Notes under the pieces: generated by a model
What the model was told of the DNA's origin: nothing
The model's input: only the letters and a program-made list of their open reading frames with translations
The model's database searches: none
Origin: Vitellaria paradoxa
Lineage: Eukaryota > Streptophyta > Magnoliopsida > Ericales > Sapotaceae
Direction of reading: 5' to 3'
NCBI GenBank assembly: GCA_019916065.1
Contig: CM034239.1
Location: 39,208,419-39,272,418, forward strand
DNA length: 64,000 bases
Translations under genes and position numbers: made by a program
Shown: positions 10,269 through 22,045 of the stretch, piece after piece
Numbering within the stretch: the stretch's first letter is position 1
How the letters are laid out: the number at the start of each line of letters is the position of its first letter

Positions 10269-12620
10269 CACCCCTAACCTAGACATTACTAGTCCCTAGC
10301 AATGAGTGCAATCAAACCATGAGGTATAAGAACATTTGCAAGAACACCCACAACATAGAAGCTTTTATTCTAATCAAAACAAAACAAAATAAAAACTAAG
10401 GTAATGTCTATTTTCGTAGGAGGCACACGGCCACACTTAGTGTGTAAGGCAAGCCCTTTAAACCCCTAGGTTCCCCCTAGTGGACGAGTAAGGTCTCGTG
10501 AGGGTTTGCAGTGATGCTACCCACAAACATCTATGGAATAGTCTCAATATGTCCATGAGTGATTAAGGTCAACAATTAATCAGGTTCAAGCTCAACAAGT
10601 CAAAACTTAAATATCATGTGTAATTCCCAAGTGCTAAGCATGAATGCATGTACCATCAAAATTGGAAGAGCATGTGTGCAAAACAGTGTCATTTATTCAA
10701 CAAGGTTGTAAAAGCATAAATGAAACTAGGTTTTGACTTCAAAAGCTCACAAGGTACCATTCATAAAAAGGAATTCACTCATCAAGGGTTCACACTCATA
10801 CCTATGAGCATAAAATACACTCCTAGTTGCACACAACCTCACAAATAAGTGAGTGAATTGAATTGAAGTTTCGAGTGGACAGCACATACCAAAAAGTTCC
10901 AATGCCATGCAATGGATCACACCACACAACCTACACAAGACCACTACATGCACACATAAGTGTGCTTGCTTAGAATGCACTAGGTCTTTGTTTCGGTTGT
11001 AACTTGGCCAGGGGTAGTGGTTAACAATGGAAGATATAGCAATCAAAGCACATGTCTTGGGATAAAGATGTTCAAGTGCACACAAGTCTCAAACTACCCA
11101 TTTCCTTTCCAAGCCCAATAAGAACTACAACAAGAAGCTTATTCACAAACTTACAAACTACTCATGGGACATTCTCAATAATTATAATACAATGCACAAG
11201 TCCCAAAATTACATAAGCAAAAAGAAATGACAAACTTTTTTTTCGTTTTCTTTTTTTTTTCTTTTTTCTTTTCTTTTTTTTATTTTTTTATTTTTTTATT
11301 TTTTTATTTTTTTTCTTTATTTCTTGTTTTTTTTACTTTTGAAATAATGAAATATACATCAGTTGAATTCTCCACCCAATATTTCCTCTTGATATGCTCT
11401 CAAAAGTTTCCATTCCCAACCCCCGTTCACATCACTGACATTGAGGCACTTTCACAACCCAAGACATGTGAGGGTAAGGCTTAAAGTGTGTGAATAAGGT
11501 TAAGGAATAATATATAAGGTGGGAACCAAAGAAAAATAGTATATATATATCACACACTTTATTAAAAAGCTTCAAGTTGGTTCCTAGAGTAATTCATAAC
11601 GAAGAAAGGATAAGAAGGCTCAAAATAACAAAAAGGGCCTAGCATCATGTTCAAAGCTTGCAACAATTCATAATGTGCCAAGTGAAACTCATGCAAGTGT
11701 GTGTGATGCAATTGGTGCATTGAAAATCAAATTGAAGACCAAAAGAGCTATGATTATGTGCAGTCTCTCAAGAAAAAAATAATAGGCTCAAAAGCTCACC
11801 ATTAAGGGGTGTAAGTCTCCACCTAGTCCAAGAATGCTCAATCAACCAATGTCAAACAAAATCTTCTCCTAAGCACATAAGCTCTTCTTCATGATAGTCA
11901 CAAAAATACACAAGGTTATAACACACTCAACTTGAATTAGGTTTTCTATTAATGCTTGAACAAGACTCACTTATCACTCTCTCACTCAATTCTATAATCA
12001 ACCAAACCAAAAAGGGCCAACATGCAGGTACAAATGTGCTAAGTCACGTATATAAGCTCAAAGATGCTCAAAATTTAGCACAAAGTGTCATCATGCGAAC
12101 TCTACCCCCTAACCTAAACTAAACATTGTCCTCAATGTGAGAACTATGATGCATATGTGGGTCCGTAGTGTGCAAAGTGAGCATGATGATGAGCATGAAA
12201 TAATAGCCACGAAAAGCATAAAGAAGAAAATAGCATAAATCAAACCAAGCATGCACCCATTATTCAAGCCCCTTAAGGCATCACCCAAAACACCCCCAAC
12301 CTAGATTCTACAGCACTCCCAACAACAACTAGTATATATAATGGAGTACCAAAACTGAAAGTGCAAGATTAAAGAAAAAGAGAGATGAAGGGTATTACCT
12401 CAAGAGCTTTCTTATTTGAAGAAAAGAAAAAGCTATACAAGAGAAAAGGTTAGAAAGAAAATAAAAAAAATAAAGGGAAAATAAAACAAGAGAAAGAATT
12501 AGTACAAAAGAAAAAATAAGAGAAAAGAAAATAAGAAAAGAAAATCAAACCAAAAAACATAAGAAAATAAGAAAAAGAAAACTCTAATCCACTATGTACA
12601 AAGGAAACAAAGAAGAAGGG
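10269..12620 (-). other. 3' non-coding region of element G
   Basis: No coding frame is supported. Landmarks are the conserved block with paired hairpins (10448-10510), a T-rich tract (11238-11336) that is A/G-rich on the coding strand, and a polypurine-like sequence (AGGTTAGGGGTG) just before the 3' LTR. The order matches elements E, K, M and N. Confidence 0.8.
11238..11336 (-). repeat. Homopurine tract (T-rich on + strand)
   Basis: About 100 bp of T with scattered C on the + strand, i.e. A/G on the element's sense strand. The open frame here on the + strand (poly-Phe) is low-complexity, not a gene. Confidence 0.8.
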
Positions 12621-14088
12621 TTATCCAACACCCTCTCTATCCCACGCATCCACAAATGGCTTAAGAAATAAAAGATTTTTTTTGGGCCCATGAAGTACCA
12701 AAGGTGGACGCTCCTCAAGTGTAAAACACGCCGGAGGAAAGAAGGCCAGGTGAGGTTCATAAAACCTTGGATGCAGCCATAATGCAATCAAAGAGATGGA
12801 TATGGTGGGTTTAATCAGTCTCTCAATACCTAGAAAATCAATGAACTCACCCCCAATGCCTTCTACCTCTCCCCAATGATAATCGGTCATAGTGTGATCA
12901 CTCACAATCCCCAGAGTAAGACTCTCAAATGGGGCTAAGTCAAGAGGTGAGAGGTGCGCACTACTCTCAACCTCAGGTGAATAAGTGAGTGAGTAAGGAT
13001 CAACTGACTCAATGATATACTCCTCGGGCAATGGAAATTGCAACTGCTCAAAGGAGGTCAAAAGACTCTCAATAGGGCTTATGGTAGGGCAGAGCATTAA
13101 ACTCAATAGTAGGAAAGGACTGCATGTCTCCCTGACTCTCAAAAGGTGGTAAAGAAATCTCCTAAATGGGAGAGTCCACAGGGAAATGAGAAAGACACTC
13201 ATCCCAAACATCATCCCTAGTGTGGTTAGGGCAATTTTCCCACTCAGTGCCTATGGTCTCAAATTGTGCATCATAAGGTTCACTAGGCTAATAATCTCAG
13301 GGCTCCTCAGACTAGCCCTTAGTGAGTGGAACAAGGTTGGGACATACAAAATTCAAGTAATCAGGCTCCACGCATACGCTACTTCCAAGGGATGGATCAT
13401 GAGGATTAAGTGAAATAGGAGTATGCAGGAAAAGGTCGGTGTGGCTTTCAAGTACATATGGTTCAAATCTAGTTTCAAGTCGTTCCCGTGGCCTGGTGTG
13501 TTCATAGAAAAATTCAAGGAATGACCATGCCTGACCTGGTGTAAGGTCAAAAAATTCCTTCCCTAAGACTATATCAAATGCCTGGTGCAACTCATGAGAC
13601 AGAGCATTGTATAATATGGTTATGATGTCCCCTGACTCTAATCCATGACTTGGGAAAGTGTCCAAATGTATGTTAAATCTCTCCCAGCATTTATAAAATA
13701 CTTCACCCTTCTTTTAATGAAAATTTCTAATTTGAAAGCCATGGGTGAAGGTTTGATGAATGGGGAGGAATTTTTCAATAAAAGCTTGATAAAATTGTTT
13801 CCAAGTGGTTCATTCACCAAAATTATAACACCAGTCACCAGCCACACTTTGTAAAGACAAAGGAAAGAACATGAACCTAAGCCTCTTACTCATTCTAACA
13901 TCATCACATAAGCCACACACTGCCTCAAACCTATCAAGATGAAGATATGGGTCTTCCTCCTTGTGCCCAAAAAATTGGGGTAATTGGTGATAGGTCTCCA
14001 ATGTATAGTTATATCCAAATTGGTTACTTAGAGACTCAATGTAGGTTTGGGCATCAAAGGGACCATGATTGAAAGCACTAAAATCCAT
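12621..14088 (-). pseudogene. Gag-like protein of element G (broken)
   Basis: The start at 14088 (MDFSAFNHGPFDAQTYIESL) lies about 220 bp after the PBS. The N-terminal half aligns with retrotransposon Gag of Athila: PQFFGHKEEDPYLHLDRF, FFPLSLQSVAGDWC, WTTWKQF, GEVFYKCWERF and DLTPGQAWSFLEFFYEHTR. The C-terminal half is acidic and low in motifs, holds one copy of the 17-residue IDFLGIERLIKPT unit (12792-12842) and ends WDREGVG at 12621. Frameshifts (for example near 13810 and 13214) and stops make it non-functional. No CCHC zinc knuckle was seen, unlike the L Gag. The role would be capsid formation, by family. Confidence 0.75.
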
Positions 14089-14312
14089 GTCTATTATAAG
14101 AAAACAAAAATGAAAACAAAATGAGAGAAAAGAAAAACTACACTAAAATGCAACCTAACTAACATGCAAGCTAGGTTATATGATATGCAAATGAATATGT
14201 TATAATGCAAAAGAAAGAAAACTACTACGAAAGAGATAGAGGAAAGGAACAATTTACCCAATTTCTTAACTGAACTCCCCATAACTCCTAAGTCTAGCAC
14301 TAAGTTGCCCTT

Positions 14313-14328
14313 CCCGGCAACGGCGCCA
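14313..14328 (-). promoter_or_regulatory. Primer binding site, tRNA-Asp type (element G)
   Basis: On the - strand TGGCGCCGTTGCCGGG lies a few bases after the LTR end and is complementary to the 3' end of plant tRNA-Asp(GTC). This is the primer used by Athila lineage elements. Confidence 0.9.
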
Positions 14329-14334
14329 AAAACT

Positions 14335-16431
14335 TGACCGACCCTAAAATGTGTTTGGGTTCTACCTCTCAAGTAGAAGAGGGTGGTCGCAGTCTTACTC
14401 GATGAGAACTGAGGTAATTTCCACATGGAGGGTTGTGTTAAAAGCTCTAGACTTGTTCTCTTAGTTAGTAGGTGAACCTAAGTTAATTTAAACTAATTTT
14501 AGATTTACAGGGTGTTTGAATATGGTTGGGTTGAGAATGATTGAGTGAAGGAATTGTGATATTCAATTAGGATGCAAATATTGAAAGTAAAATAACTAAA
14601 ATAATCTTGGCTTTGAACCAAATCCGGCAGTGGGTAGTGGTTTACCCAAACGCGTATGATAACTCAACCTAGCAATTACACATGCGTTGCTAGGTCAGAA
14701 GATATTTCATTAAAACCTAATTTATGGAACTCAAAGTAAGCGGAGGCTTTTGAAATTAGTTTTGGACTCATCGGGACATTGAATCCAAAACCTAGTATGC
14801 ACAAGCGTTAACTCGTAGCTAGGCTCCGATTGTAACACAGATGAACCGACTTCTTAAGAAAACCTCAAGTCATGGTTTTATGAAAATAAGGTCCAAATCA
14901 TTGGGCCATTAAACCAACCACTTGGTGTGCACGAGTGGCCAATCATAACCAAGCTTTGGTTATAACATAGGTGATTGATTTCGTAAGAAAACCTAATTGT
15001 GTATTGGAAAATATATTTCTAACTCACTAGGACATTGAACCAAACACTTGGTGTGCACAAGTGAATACTTGTAACCAAGTTGTGGTTATAACACAAGTGG
15101 GTTGATTTCGAAAGAACCCTAACTTACTATGAAATTCCAATTAAAAATCAAAAATATATTTTGTTGAAATAAAAACCTTTTACGTTTGAGTTCACCAAAC
15201 TACCACACCACCTTTAATGGCTTGAAGCCAAGGACAAACCCTAGCCTAACATTGCGAAAGCATAAACAAAGCCTTTCGAAAAGGAAATCATTTTCATTAT
15301 GCAATCAAACACAAAAACGAAGTATGTCGAATTAAGTTTAAGCAATTTCGAAAACAAATCTAACACAAGCAATGGATGCGAAGTACTACGAAGCGAGAAC
15401 AAAGAATGAAGACAGAGAAAACAAAGAACTTTTAATTAAAACGAAGTAACGAATGTAACTTACAAAGTAATCTTGATGCGAGGATGGTAAAAACACTTGA
15501 ACAACCCAAAGCAACATCAAAACCCTAACCCTAAGCACGAAGTGTAATGTAAAATTCTCTGAAAAACTCTTAAAAAATAAAGTCGTAAAAGTTACCAAGG
15601 GTTTCAAACCCTCATACATCAGAAATTTGTCCATTTATAGTCATACATAACACAAAGGCATAAGGGTAAAATTATAACTCAAACTTAATTCTGAACGTGT
15701 GCTAGAAAAGTCATCAAGGGCGCCCAAGGGTAGGTGTGGGGCGCCCATGGCCAAAGTGGGGCGCCTATGCTGAGTTCTGCCCAAATCATGCTCTCGATGG
15801 GTGCCCATCTGATGAATAGTGGGGCGCCCATGACACCTGTGGGGCACCCATGGTTGAGGTGGGGCGCCCGTCTGCAGCTATAATGAATAGTTCTTCTTTG
15901 ACAGCTTTCTGTCCCTGACTTCCGATGTGATTTTGACCTTCAAGATGATTGATTTGGGCTTTGGCTAAAACACGAAAGGTGTAGCCCTTCAAGTCTTGTT
16001 TTTAACCCAAAAAGAATGGCACCATTTTGAGTTGTGAAAAAAAAGTTATGGCTGGAATACTGAGAGGGTGTTGAGCTGGAACTTCAACTACACACCACTT
16101 CAACTATTTTGAACTTCAAACAACTTCCTTCTCCTTGGCACCCATGGTAGTCGATCTTATGCCTTGGGATGGCTCTTGGGAAGTTGAAGAAGTCTTGGGA
16201 GTCTTTGGACTCTTCTTGCACTTTCTTTATTTTGGCTTACCTTGGCTCCTCCTCACATGCAACTTTGGTGTTGTTTGGGCCAAAAACACCATATTATATC
16301 ACCTGAAATATACACACACCAAGAATGCATGGAAATGAGATAATCACGCTAACATATCATCAATAATAACCGTAAATTCATAATTAGCCTGCTCAATATA
16401 TATATAATTGTACAATAATGCATGCTAATCA
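14335..16431 (-). repeat. 5' LTR of element G
   Basis: This pairs with 8171-10268. The palindrome array is at 15718-15869 (octamers at 15718, 15739, 15759, 15799, 15822, 15842, 15862). A TATA-like CTATAAAT box is near 15635 on the - strand. The U5 hairpins are present, some with G-to-A or C-to-T damage. Confidence 0.95.
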
Positions 16432-16436
16432 ATGGG

Positions 16437-17946
16437 TAAATTTAAAGTTTTGATATTATTTTATAGCTTACAAGTTTTATCATCTTATTTGTAGGGGAAT
16501 GGATGAGAAAGGCGAAGTTAATAGTATTGGAGAGGGCTTAGATGATGAAGGAGGAGTTGTGGTTCAAGCTTCATCAAAGATGTTTGGACCAACCCAAGGA
16601 CTCAGAGCGAAGGAGAAAGAAAAATAGAGCAACTAGCATTCTGGGGTCCCAACTCCTCCTCAAATGGTCCGGACCCCAGTGAGTGATCTAGAGGAAGAAT
16701 ATATTCTGGGGTCCCCACCCCTCCTTGAAGGGTCCGGACCCCAACAAAGCCCTGGGCAGGCGTTTTACTTCATTTTTCTAGGGTTTTTCTTAACCTTTAT
16801 ATGTCACTTTTGTATGATTGAGCAAGGGGACGCCTCTTTTTGATTACTACACTTTAGATTGAGAGTTAGATTAGGTTTCTGATTGATTTTAGAGTGATTT
16901 GTACGCTTGGACGTGTGGATCTATGGGGGGTTTTTGGAGTTTTCATCATTGTTTTCGCGTTACTTGTTCATCTTTTCTTTTACATCGAAGTTACACTGTA
17001 AGTTGCACTTCGATTTACTTCAATTTATTTCGATTTACTTCATAATATAATGTTTTGCTTGTTTCGATTCCCTTTTTGCATGATGGATTGTTCTTTTATT
17101 GTTTTTGTGATGTTCAAAGTAGTTATAGCATAAAACCCTAATCTTGATTCAACGAATCAAGAAAGGGTAGTTCATGAAAAGCCTTGGGGTGTTCGTAGTC
17201 CCTTCGCGAAGGTTGCGAAACTTGTTGTGAAGGGATATACCTTTCACAAATCTATTTTTTTCTCTATTTCGAAAACATTCGAATACAAAAATTTTTAACC
17301 AAATCTGTGTGAGATCACTGGTATGGATTTTTGTAACCAATTGTCAAATACTTTCGAATAGACTTAAAAATCAGATTTTGATTAATATTTTTGGTGTTTA
17401 ATTGAAAAACCCTAGGAAACAAAGGTCTTTAACCATATCCACTTGAGATCACTTGTACTGGCCTTTGTTTACAACGTTCTCAAAACTTTTCAAGTTAAAC
17501 CCTAGTTTTCAAATAAACACACCCCAAGGCAAAGTAGTGAACTACCCGGACTTAACGTTGAATCAAGATCCTTACTATTATTGAATTGCAATCCAACTTA
17601 ATTTTAGTTATAATAGAGTAACTTGAAGTTTAAATTATTTTTGTTGAATTTGTTTTAACTTCTTACCATCTAGTTTAATTCGTTCTTAAATTCTGAATTT
17701 TTTGTTTATTTTAATTTTAAGTGGTTGAAATTGAAATTGTTCTTAATTTTATTAAACCCTAGAATTTAGTAACCTTGAACTTCAAACTTGATTCTCTTTA
17801 GTTTTAGAATTCATTTCACATCCTAAAAACTAAAACACATTAGGCTCCCTGTGGAATTCGACCTCGGACTTACCGAGTTTTAAAACTACAACTGCCCTCT
17901 TGCACTTGAGAGGTAGAAACCCTATTACATATTTTAGGGTCAGTCA
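16437..17946 (+). repeat. 3' LTR (F), remaining 1510 bp
   Basis: This continues 8105-8170; together they make an LTR of about 1.57 kb ending GGGTCAGTCA. It holds the palindrome cluster 16645-16740, the leader hairpin (17135-17168), two covarying tandem hairpins (17284-17335 and 17417-17470) and the U5 hairpin CTCGG-ACTTA-CCGAG. The partner 5' LTR lies outside the window. The Tekay LTR at 17947 probably marks the insertion target. Confidence 0.85.
16645..16740 (+). promoter_or_regulatory. U3 palindrome cluster, 21-44-21 spacing
   Basis: Decamers start at 16645 (GGTCCCAACT), 16666 (GGTCCGGACC), 16710 (GGTCCCCACC) and 16731 (GGTCCGGACC), about 60 bp upstream of a TTTATATG box near 16793. Confidence 0.6.
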
Positions 17947-18509
17947 CTAATCACAATCTTGCAAAAGGAATTTGGGTTTCATGAAGGGTAGAAGGACCTA
18001 CCTTGAAATCCCTACCCGGCTTCCTCTTTGTTCTCTTTTGCTCTTCCTTTGCTTCTCCACCCGATTCTCCCCTTCCCAAGCAACTTCTCTCTCTCTATCT
18101 CTCTCTTGCATCAAATCAACAATATATATATATAAAACAATATTTTAAAGTCCTTTAACAGTAATCTTCAGGTTTCCCATCACCCCTAGCTTGGTATAGG
18201 TATTAATAGGGTGAAGCTCGGCTGAAAATTGCAGAGCAACATTTGTCTGTCAAATCCGCTGTGCCTTGGGCGCCCAAGCTCTTCTCAGGTGGGCACCCAA
18301 GACCTTGGGCACCTGTACCATGTGCGCCCAAGGTTCCCCTATTTTTCAGCACTTGGCTACAATGTCACATTTGACTGCATAACCCATTTCCTTCAAAGTC
18401 CTCAACTCTAAACACCATTAATGACCCATACCATTAAATTAACATATCTTAACTTCCAAAATACATCAAAAACCATATACTTACTTTAATACAAGTCCAG
18501 GGTATTACA
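17947..18509 (-). repeat. Tekay 3' LTR, U3 side (truncated)
   Basis: The LTR starts on the - strand at 18509 with TGTAATACCC, directly after a polypurine tract (18512-18520, AGGGGGGAG on the - strand). It has a TATA repeat (18121-18137), a CT-rich microsatellite (about 18085-18108) just downstream, and a cluster of GGGCGCCC-type palindromes (18268-18329). The far end is cut by the neighbouring LTR ending at 17946. Confidence 0.8.
18268..18329 (-). promoter_or_regulatory. Palindrome cluster in Tekay LTR
   Basis: GGGCGCCC (inside a perfect 14-bp palindrome CTTGGGCGCCCAAG), GGGCACCC, GGGCACCT and GTGCGCCC start at 18268, 18291, 18307 and 18322 (spacing 23-16-15), roughly 130 bp upstream of the TATA repeat. 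Confidence 0.55.
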
Positions 18510-18511
18510 TT

Positions 18512-18520
18512 CTCCCCCCT
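18512..18520 (-). promoter_or_regulatory. Polypurine tract of Tekay element
   Basis: AGGGGGGAG on the - strand lies two bases before the LTR start TGTAATACCC. It would be the plus-strand primer. Confidence 0.85.
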
Positions 18521-18561
18521 TCAAAAAATTTCATCCTTGAAATTTTGTACATAACATAACT

Positions 18562-19912
18562 TTAAGAAAACAAATGTAGATAGCATTCCCGCATCTCGAG
18601 TTCACGTTCCCAAGTTGATTCTTCCACTCCATGATGTTTCCATAACACTCGAACCATGGGAATTGTTCTACCTCGAAGCACTTGATCTCGAGCATCCAAA
18701 ATCTGAACTGGTTGCACTTCGTATTTCACATCTAAGTCTATTTCCAATTCAGTCCAATTCAGCACATACATAGGGTCTGGAATGTACTTATGTAACATGG
18801 AGACATGAAAAACTTCGTGCACTCCAGACATTTGGGGTGGCAGTGCTAACCGGTAAGCAACTTCCCTAACTCTTGTTAGTATTTCAAATGGGCCAATGTA
18901 TCTAGGAGATAACTTCCCTCGCTTGCTAAATCTGAACTGTCCCTTCCGTGGCAACACCTTCAGAAATACACGATCCCCCACTTGAAACTCTAAGGGCCTC
19001 CTTCTTTGATCTGCATAACTCTTCTGGCGACTGCATGTTGTTTCTAATCTTTGCCTAATTACCTTGATCTTTTCATTAGTTTCACGAACTAACTCTAGCC
19101 CAATCATGGCCGCTTCTCCAACTTGTGTCCAACACACTGGGGATCTACATGGTCTTCCATACAATGCCTCAAATGGTGCCATTCCAATGCTAGCTTGGTA
19201 ACTATTGTTGTAAGCAAACTCTACCCGTGGCAAATGATCTTCCCAACTACCTTTAAAGTCCAACACACAAGAACGAAGCATATATTCTAAAATCTGAATT
19301 GTTCGTTCCGACTGTCCATCCGTTTGGGGATGATAAACCATACTCCGCCCTTATGGCCGCTTGAAAACTCTACCAGAATCGAGAAACAAAACAAGAGTCC
19401 CGGTCTGAGACAATAGACACTGGCGTCCCATGCAACCTCATAATTTCCCGGATATACAACTGGGCCAAAGAGTCCATTGAATCCGTCATTCTCATTGACA
19501 AGAAATAAGCTAACTTGGTCAATCGATCAACAATCACCCATATGGCATCACAACCTCTTTTTGTCTTTGGCAACCCCGACACAAAATCTATGGTCACGTT
19601 CTCCCATATCCACTTAGATATTGGCAAAGGCTGTAATAATCCAGCTGGTCTTTGATGCTCTGCCTTCACTTGCTGACAAGTTAGATATTTGCTAATAAAC
19701 TCAGCCACATCTTTCTTCATTCCTGCCCAATAAAACTGCCTCTTTAAATCATGATACATTTTTGTACCCCCCGGATGCACTGCTAGCCGGGAATGATGGA
19801 ATTCCCTCAAAACTTCCTCTCTAACAGAGGAGGGCACAAAGATTCTCCCTTGGTATTTGACCATTCCATCATCACCCACTGTCCAGTCTGGAATATCCAC
19901 TCGCCCCCTTAT
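18562..19912 (-). pseudogene. Integrase with C-terminal chromodomain (Tekay), broken
   Basis: In order: H2C2 zinc-binding segment ([18 protein letters not shown] ... CQQVKAEH), catalytic core with the first Asp in [13 protein letters not shown] and the second in [10 protein letters not shown], then HPQTDGQSERTIQ with the catalytic Glu region just downstream (ILEYMLR), the YNNSYQASIGMAPFEALYGR signature, the GPF(Y)-type module (YIGPFEILTRV) and a chromodomain (VRVLWKHHGVEESTWERE). A frameshift or stop between 19341 and 19370 splits it. Chromovirus chromodomains direct integration to heterochromatin, which suits this location. Confidence 0.9.
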
Positions 19913-21685
19913 TTTAGTACAAACATCATTAGCTTCTTCATCTAACTTCTGAGCCTCAATTACCCTATTAATTAAAGCTGGCTAGGTGACAATAGTATAC
20001 AGCATCCCTCGTTCTTCTCCCTCTTTAAGTTCCAATTCAAATTCATTCAATGTCCCCATCATTTCCCATTTTTTAGTTGTTATACAAGCCATGGCACTTC
20101 TGCTCTTCCTACTCAAGGCATCTACAACCACATTAGCCTTGCCTGGATGGTAATGCAATTCAAAGTCATAATCCTACATGTACTCCGTCCACCATCGTTG
20201 CCTCAAGTTCAAGTCTCTTTGAGTAAAAATGTACTTTAAACTTTTATGGTCTGAGAACACTTCAAATTTCTCCCCATACAAGTAATGTCTCCAACTTTTT
20301 AAGGCAAAAATGACTGCTGCCAGCTCCAGATCATCCACTGGATAATTTTTTTCATAATTCTTCATCTGTCTTGACCCATATGCCACCACTCGCCCATTAT
20401 GCATAAAAACACACCCAAGTCTTTCTTGTGGCGCATCACAATACACCAAGTAACTAGCTCCCCTCTCCGGGATTATTAACACTAGTGCAGTAGTCAATCT
20501 TCTTTTTATCTCTTGAAATGATCTTTCACATGCATCACTCCATTCAAATTTGATTCCCTTTCGGGTTAATCTAGTTAGAGGGGCCGCTAATCTAGAACAA
20601 TCTGAGACAAACCTTCTATAGTATCCTGCTAACCCGAGGAAACTGCGGATCTCAAATACGGAATTTGGTTGAGACCATTCCAAAATGGCTTCAATTTTGG
20701 ATGGATCCACTGTTGCTCCTTCCTCCGAGACAACATGTCCTAGAAATTTAACCCTTCTAAGCCAAAATTCACATTTGCTCAATTTGGCATACAACTAATG
20801 ATCCTTTAACCTTTGTAGTACAAGCCTCAAATGTCTTTCATGTTCCTCTTCTGACTTTGAATACACCAAAACATCATCTATGAATACTACCACAAACTTA
20901 TCCAAATAGTCTCTGAAAACTCGATTCATCAAGTCCATAAAGACTACTGGTGCATTTGTCAAACCAAAAGGCATCACCAGGAACTCATAATGACCATACC
21001 GAGTCATGAATGCCGTCTTTGGAATGTCTTCTTCCCTTATTCTCATTTGATGATACCCAGATCGTAAATCAATTTTTGAAAACACCAACAATCCCTTCAA
21101 CTGATCAAATAAATCATCAATTCTTGGCAATGGGTATCTATTCTTGATAGTCACCCTGTTCAATTCCCTGTAATCAATGCACATTCTCAACGTTCCATCT
21201 TTCTTAGCGACAAACAATGCCGGTGCTCCCCAAGGTGATGTACTTGGCTGGATGAATCCCTTAGCTAACAACTCCTCCACTTGTGTTTTCAACTCGACTA
21301 ACTCTGCCAGTGTTAACCTGTAAGGTGGAATGGAGATGGGTTCTATGCCTGGAACTAGATCAATACAAAACTCTACTTCCCGTTCAGGTGGCAACCCAGA
21401 TATTTCTTCAGGAAACACCTCGGGAAATTCACTCACAACTCTAGGCAATTCAAGTTTCTGTTCCTCGTCCTTTTCTTCTATAACCATGCAAGCAAACAAA
21501 TTACACAATTCATCCTTTCCCCGACCTTTCATGAGTGACACGTCTCTTATTTCACACCGGTCTGTAAAGAAGCGAATTTGACCTCCCTCTGGCGTAGTTA
21601 AGGTTACCTTACGCTTATTATAGTCAATCATAGCTTGGTAAGACATAAGCCAATCCATACCAAGTATGATATGAAAATCCCTCAT
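19913..21685 (-). pseudogene. Reverse transcriptase and RNase H (Tekay), broken
   Basis: The frame holds the PR-RT linker (ILGMDWL), RT blocks ([50 protein letters not shown]), an active site reading [10 protein letters not shown] in place of the usual YxDD context, the thumb ([22 protein letters not shown]) and RNase H ([37 protein letters not shown]). It is interrupted by a stop near 20795 and another near 20172, with a third in the linker to integrase (about 19985). These look like point transitions. Confidence 0.9.
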
Positions 21686-21721
21686 CTCTAATACAATTAA
21701 ATCAAAAGTTGAGACGAACTC

Positions 21722-22045
21722 TCACCCATCAAAAACATCGGCTACTCTTAATTCACACCCCTTACACACTTGAGTCAAGGAAGAAAATCCCGCTATGGGG
21801 GTCATAACACATAAAAACAATTCCAATGGGCTAACATCTATTCCCACGGCATAGACAAATGAAGCAGCGATAAATGAATGAGTTACTCCAGTGTCTAAGA
21901 GTACAATGGCATTTGATGAGTAGGCACAAAAAATATCTCTTGTTACCATAAGCTCAGCTGGTGCCTCCTGCTGTGCCACTACAAATACTCTACCCTGTGG
22001 CTGAACATTTTGTGATCGCCCAAACCTTTGTCCTTGCAGGTTCAC
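21722..22045 (-). pseudogene. Aspartic protease (Tekay), broken
   Basis: A retropepsin with the catalytic triplet as DTG in VLLDTGVTHSFIA (family usually DSGATHSFI), followed by a hydrophobic core typical of the fold. It overlaps the gag frame end at 22042-22045 in a different frame, and ends at a stop before the RT frame. Confidence 0.8.

Larger units (their letters stand above)
8171..16431 (-). mobile_element. Element G: complete gag-only LTR retrotransposon, TSD ATGGG
   Basis: Two LTRs (8171-10268, 2098 bp; 14335-16431, 2097 bp) in the same orientation flank 4.07 kb of internal DNA. Perfect 5-bp duplications ATGGG lie at 8166-8170 and 16432-16436. A tRNA-Asp-type PBS adjoins the 5' LTR (14313-14328). 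The internal region carries one decayed Gag-like frame and no protease, RT, RNase H or integrase, so it must have relied on an autonomous partner. Athila-type elements K and L share the PBS type, and K shares the 3' non-coding region. LTR similarity looks high but was not measured. Confidence 0.95.

Noticed and set aside
11227..11484. Open frame of poly-Phe on the + strand in element G (also 41310-41504 in N)
   Set aside because: It is a translation of the low-complexity T-rich tract on the strand opposite to the element's genes. No start context, no family match.
16645..16740. Palindromes as TCP transcription-factor sites
   Set aside because: GTGGTCCC in the M-type words fits the class II TCP consensus, but GGGCGCCC and GGTCCGGACC do not fit well. 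No factor is named in the annotation.
18229..18411. Small open frame in the Tekay LTR
   Set aside because: It overlaps the palindrome cluster on the strand opposite to the element and has no family features.
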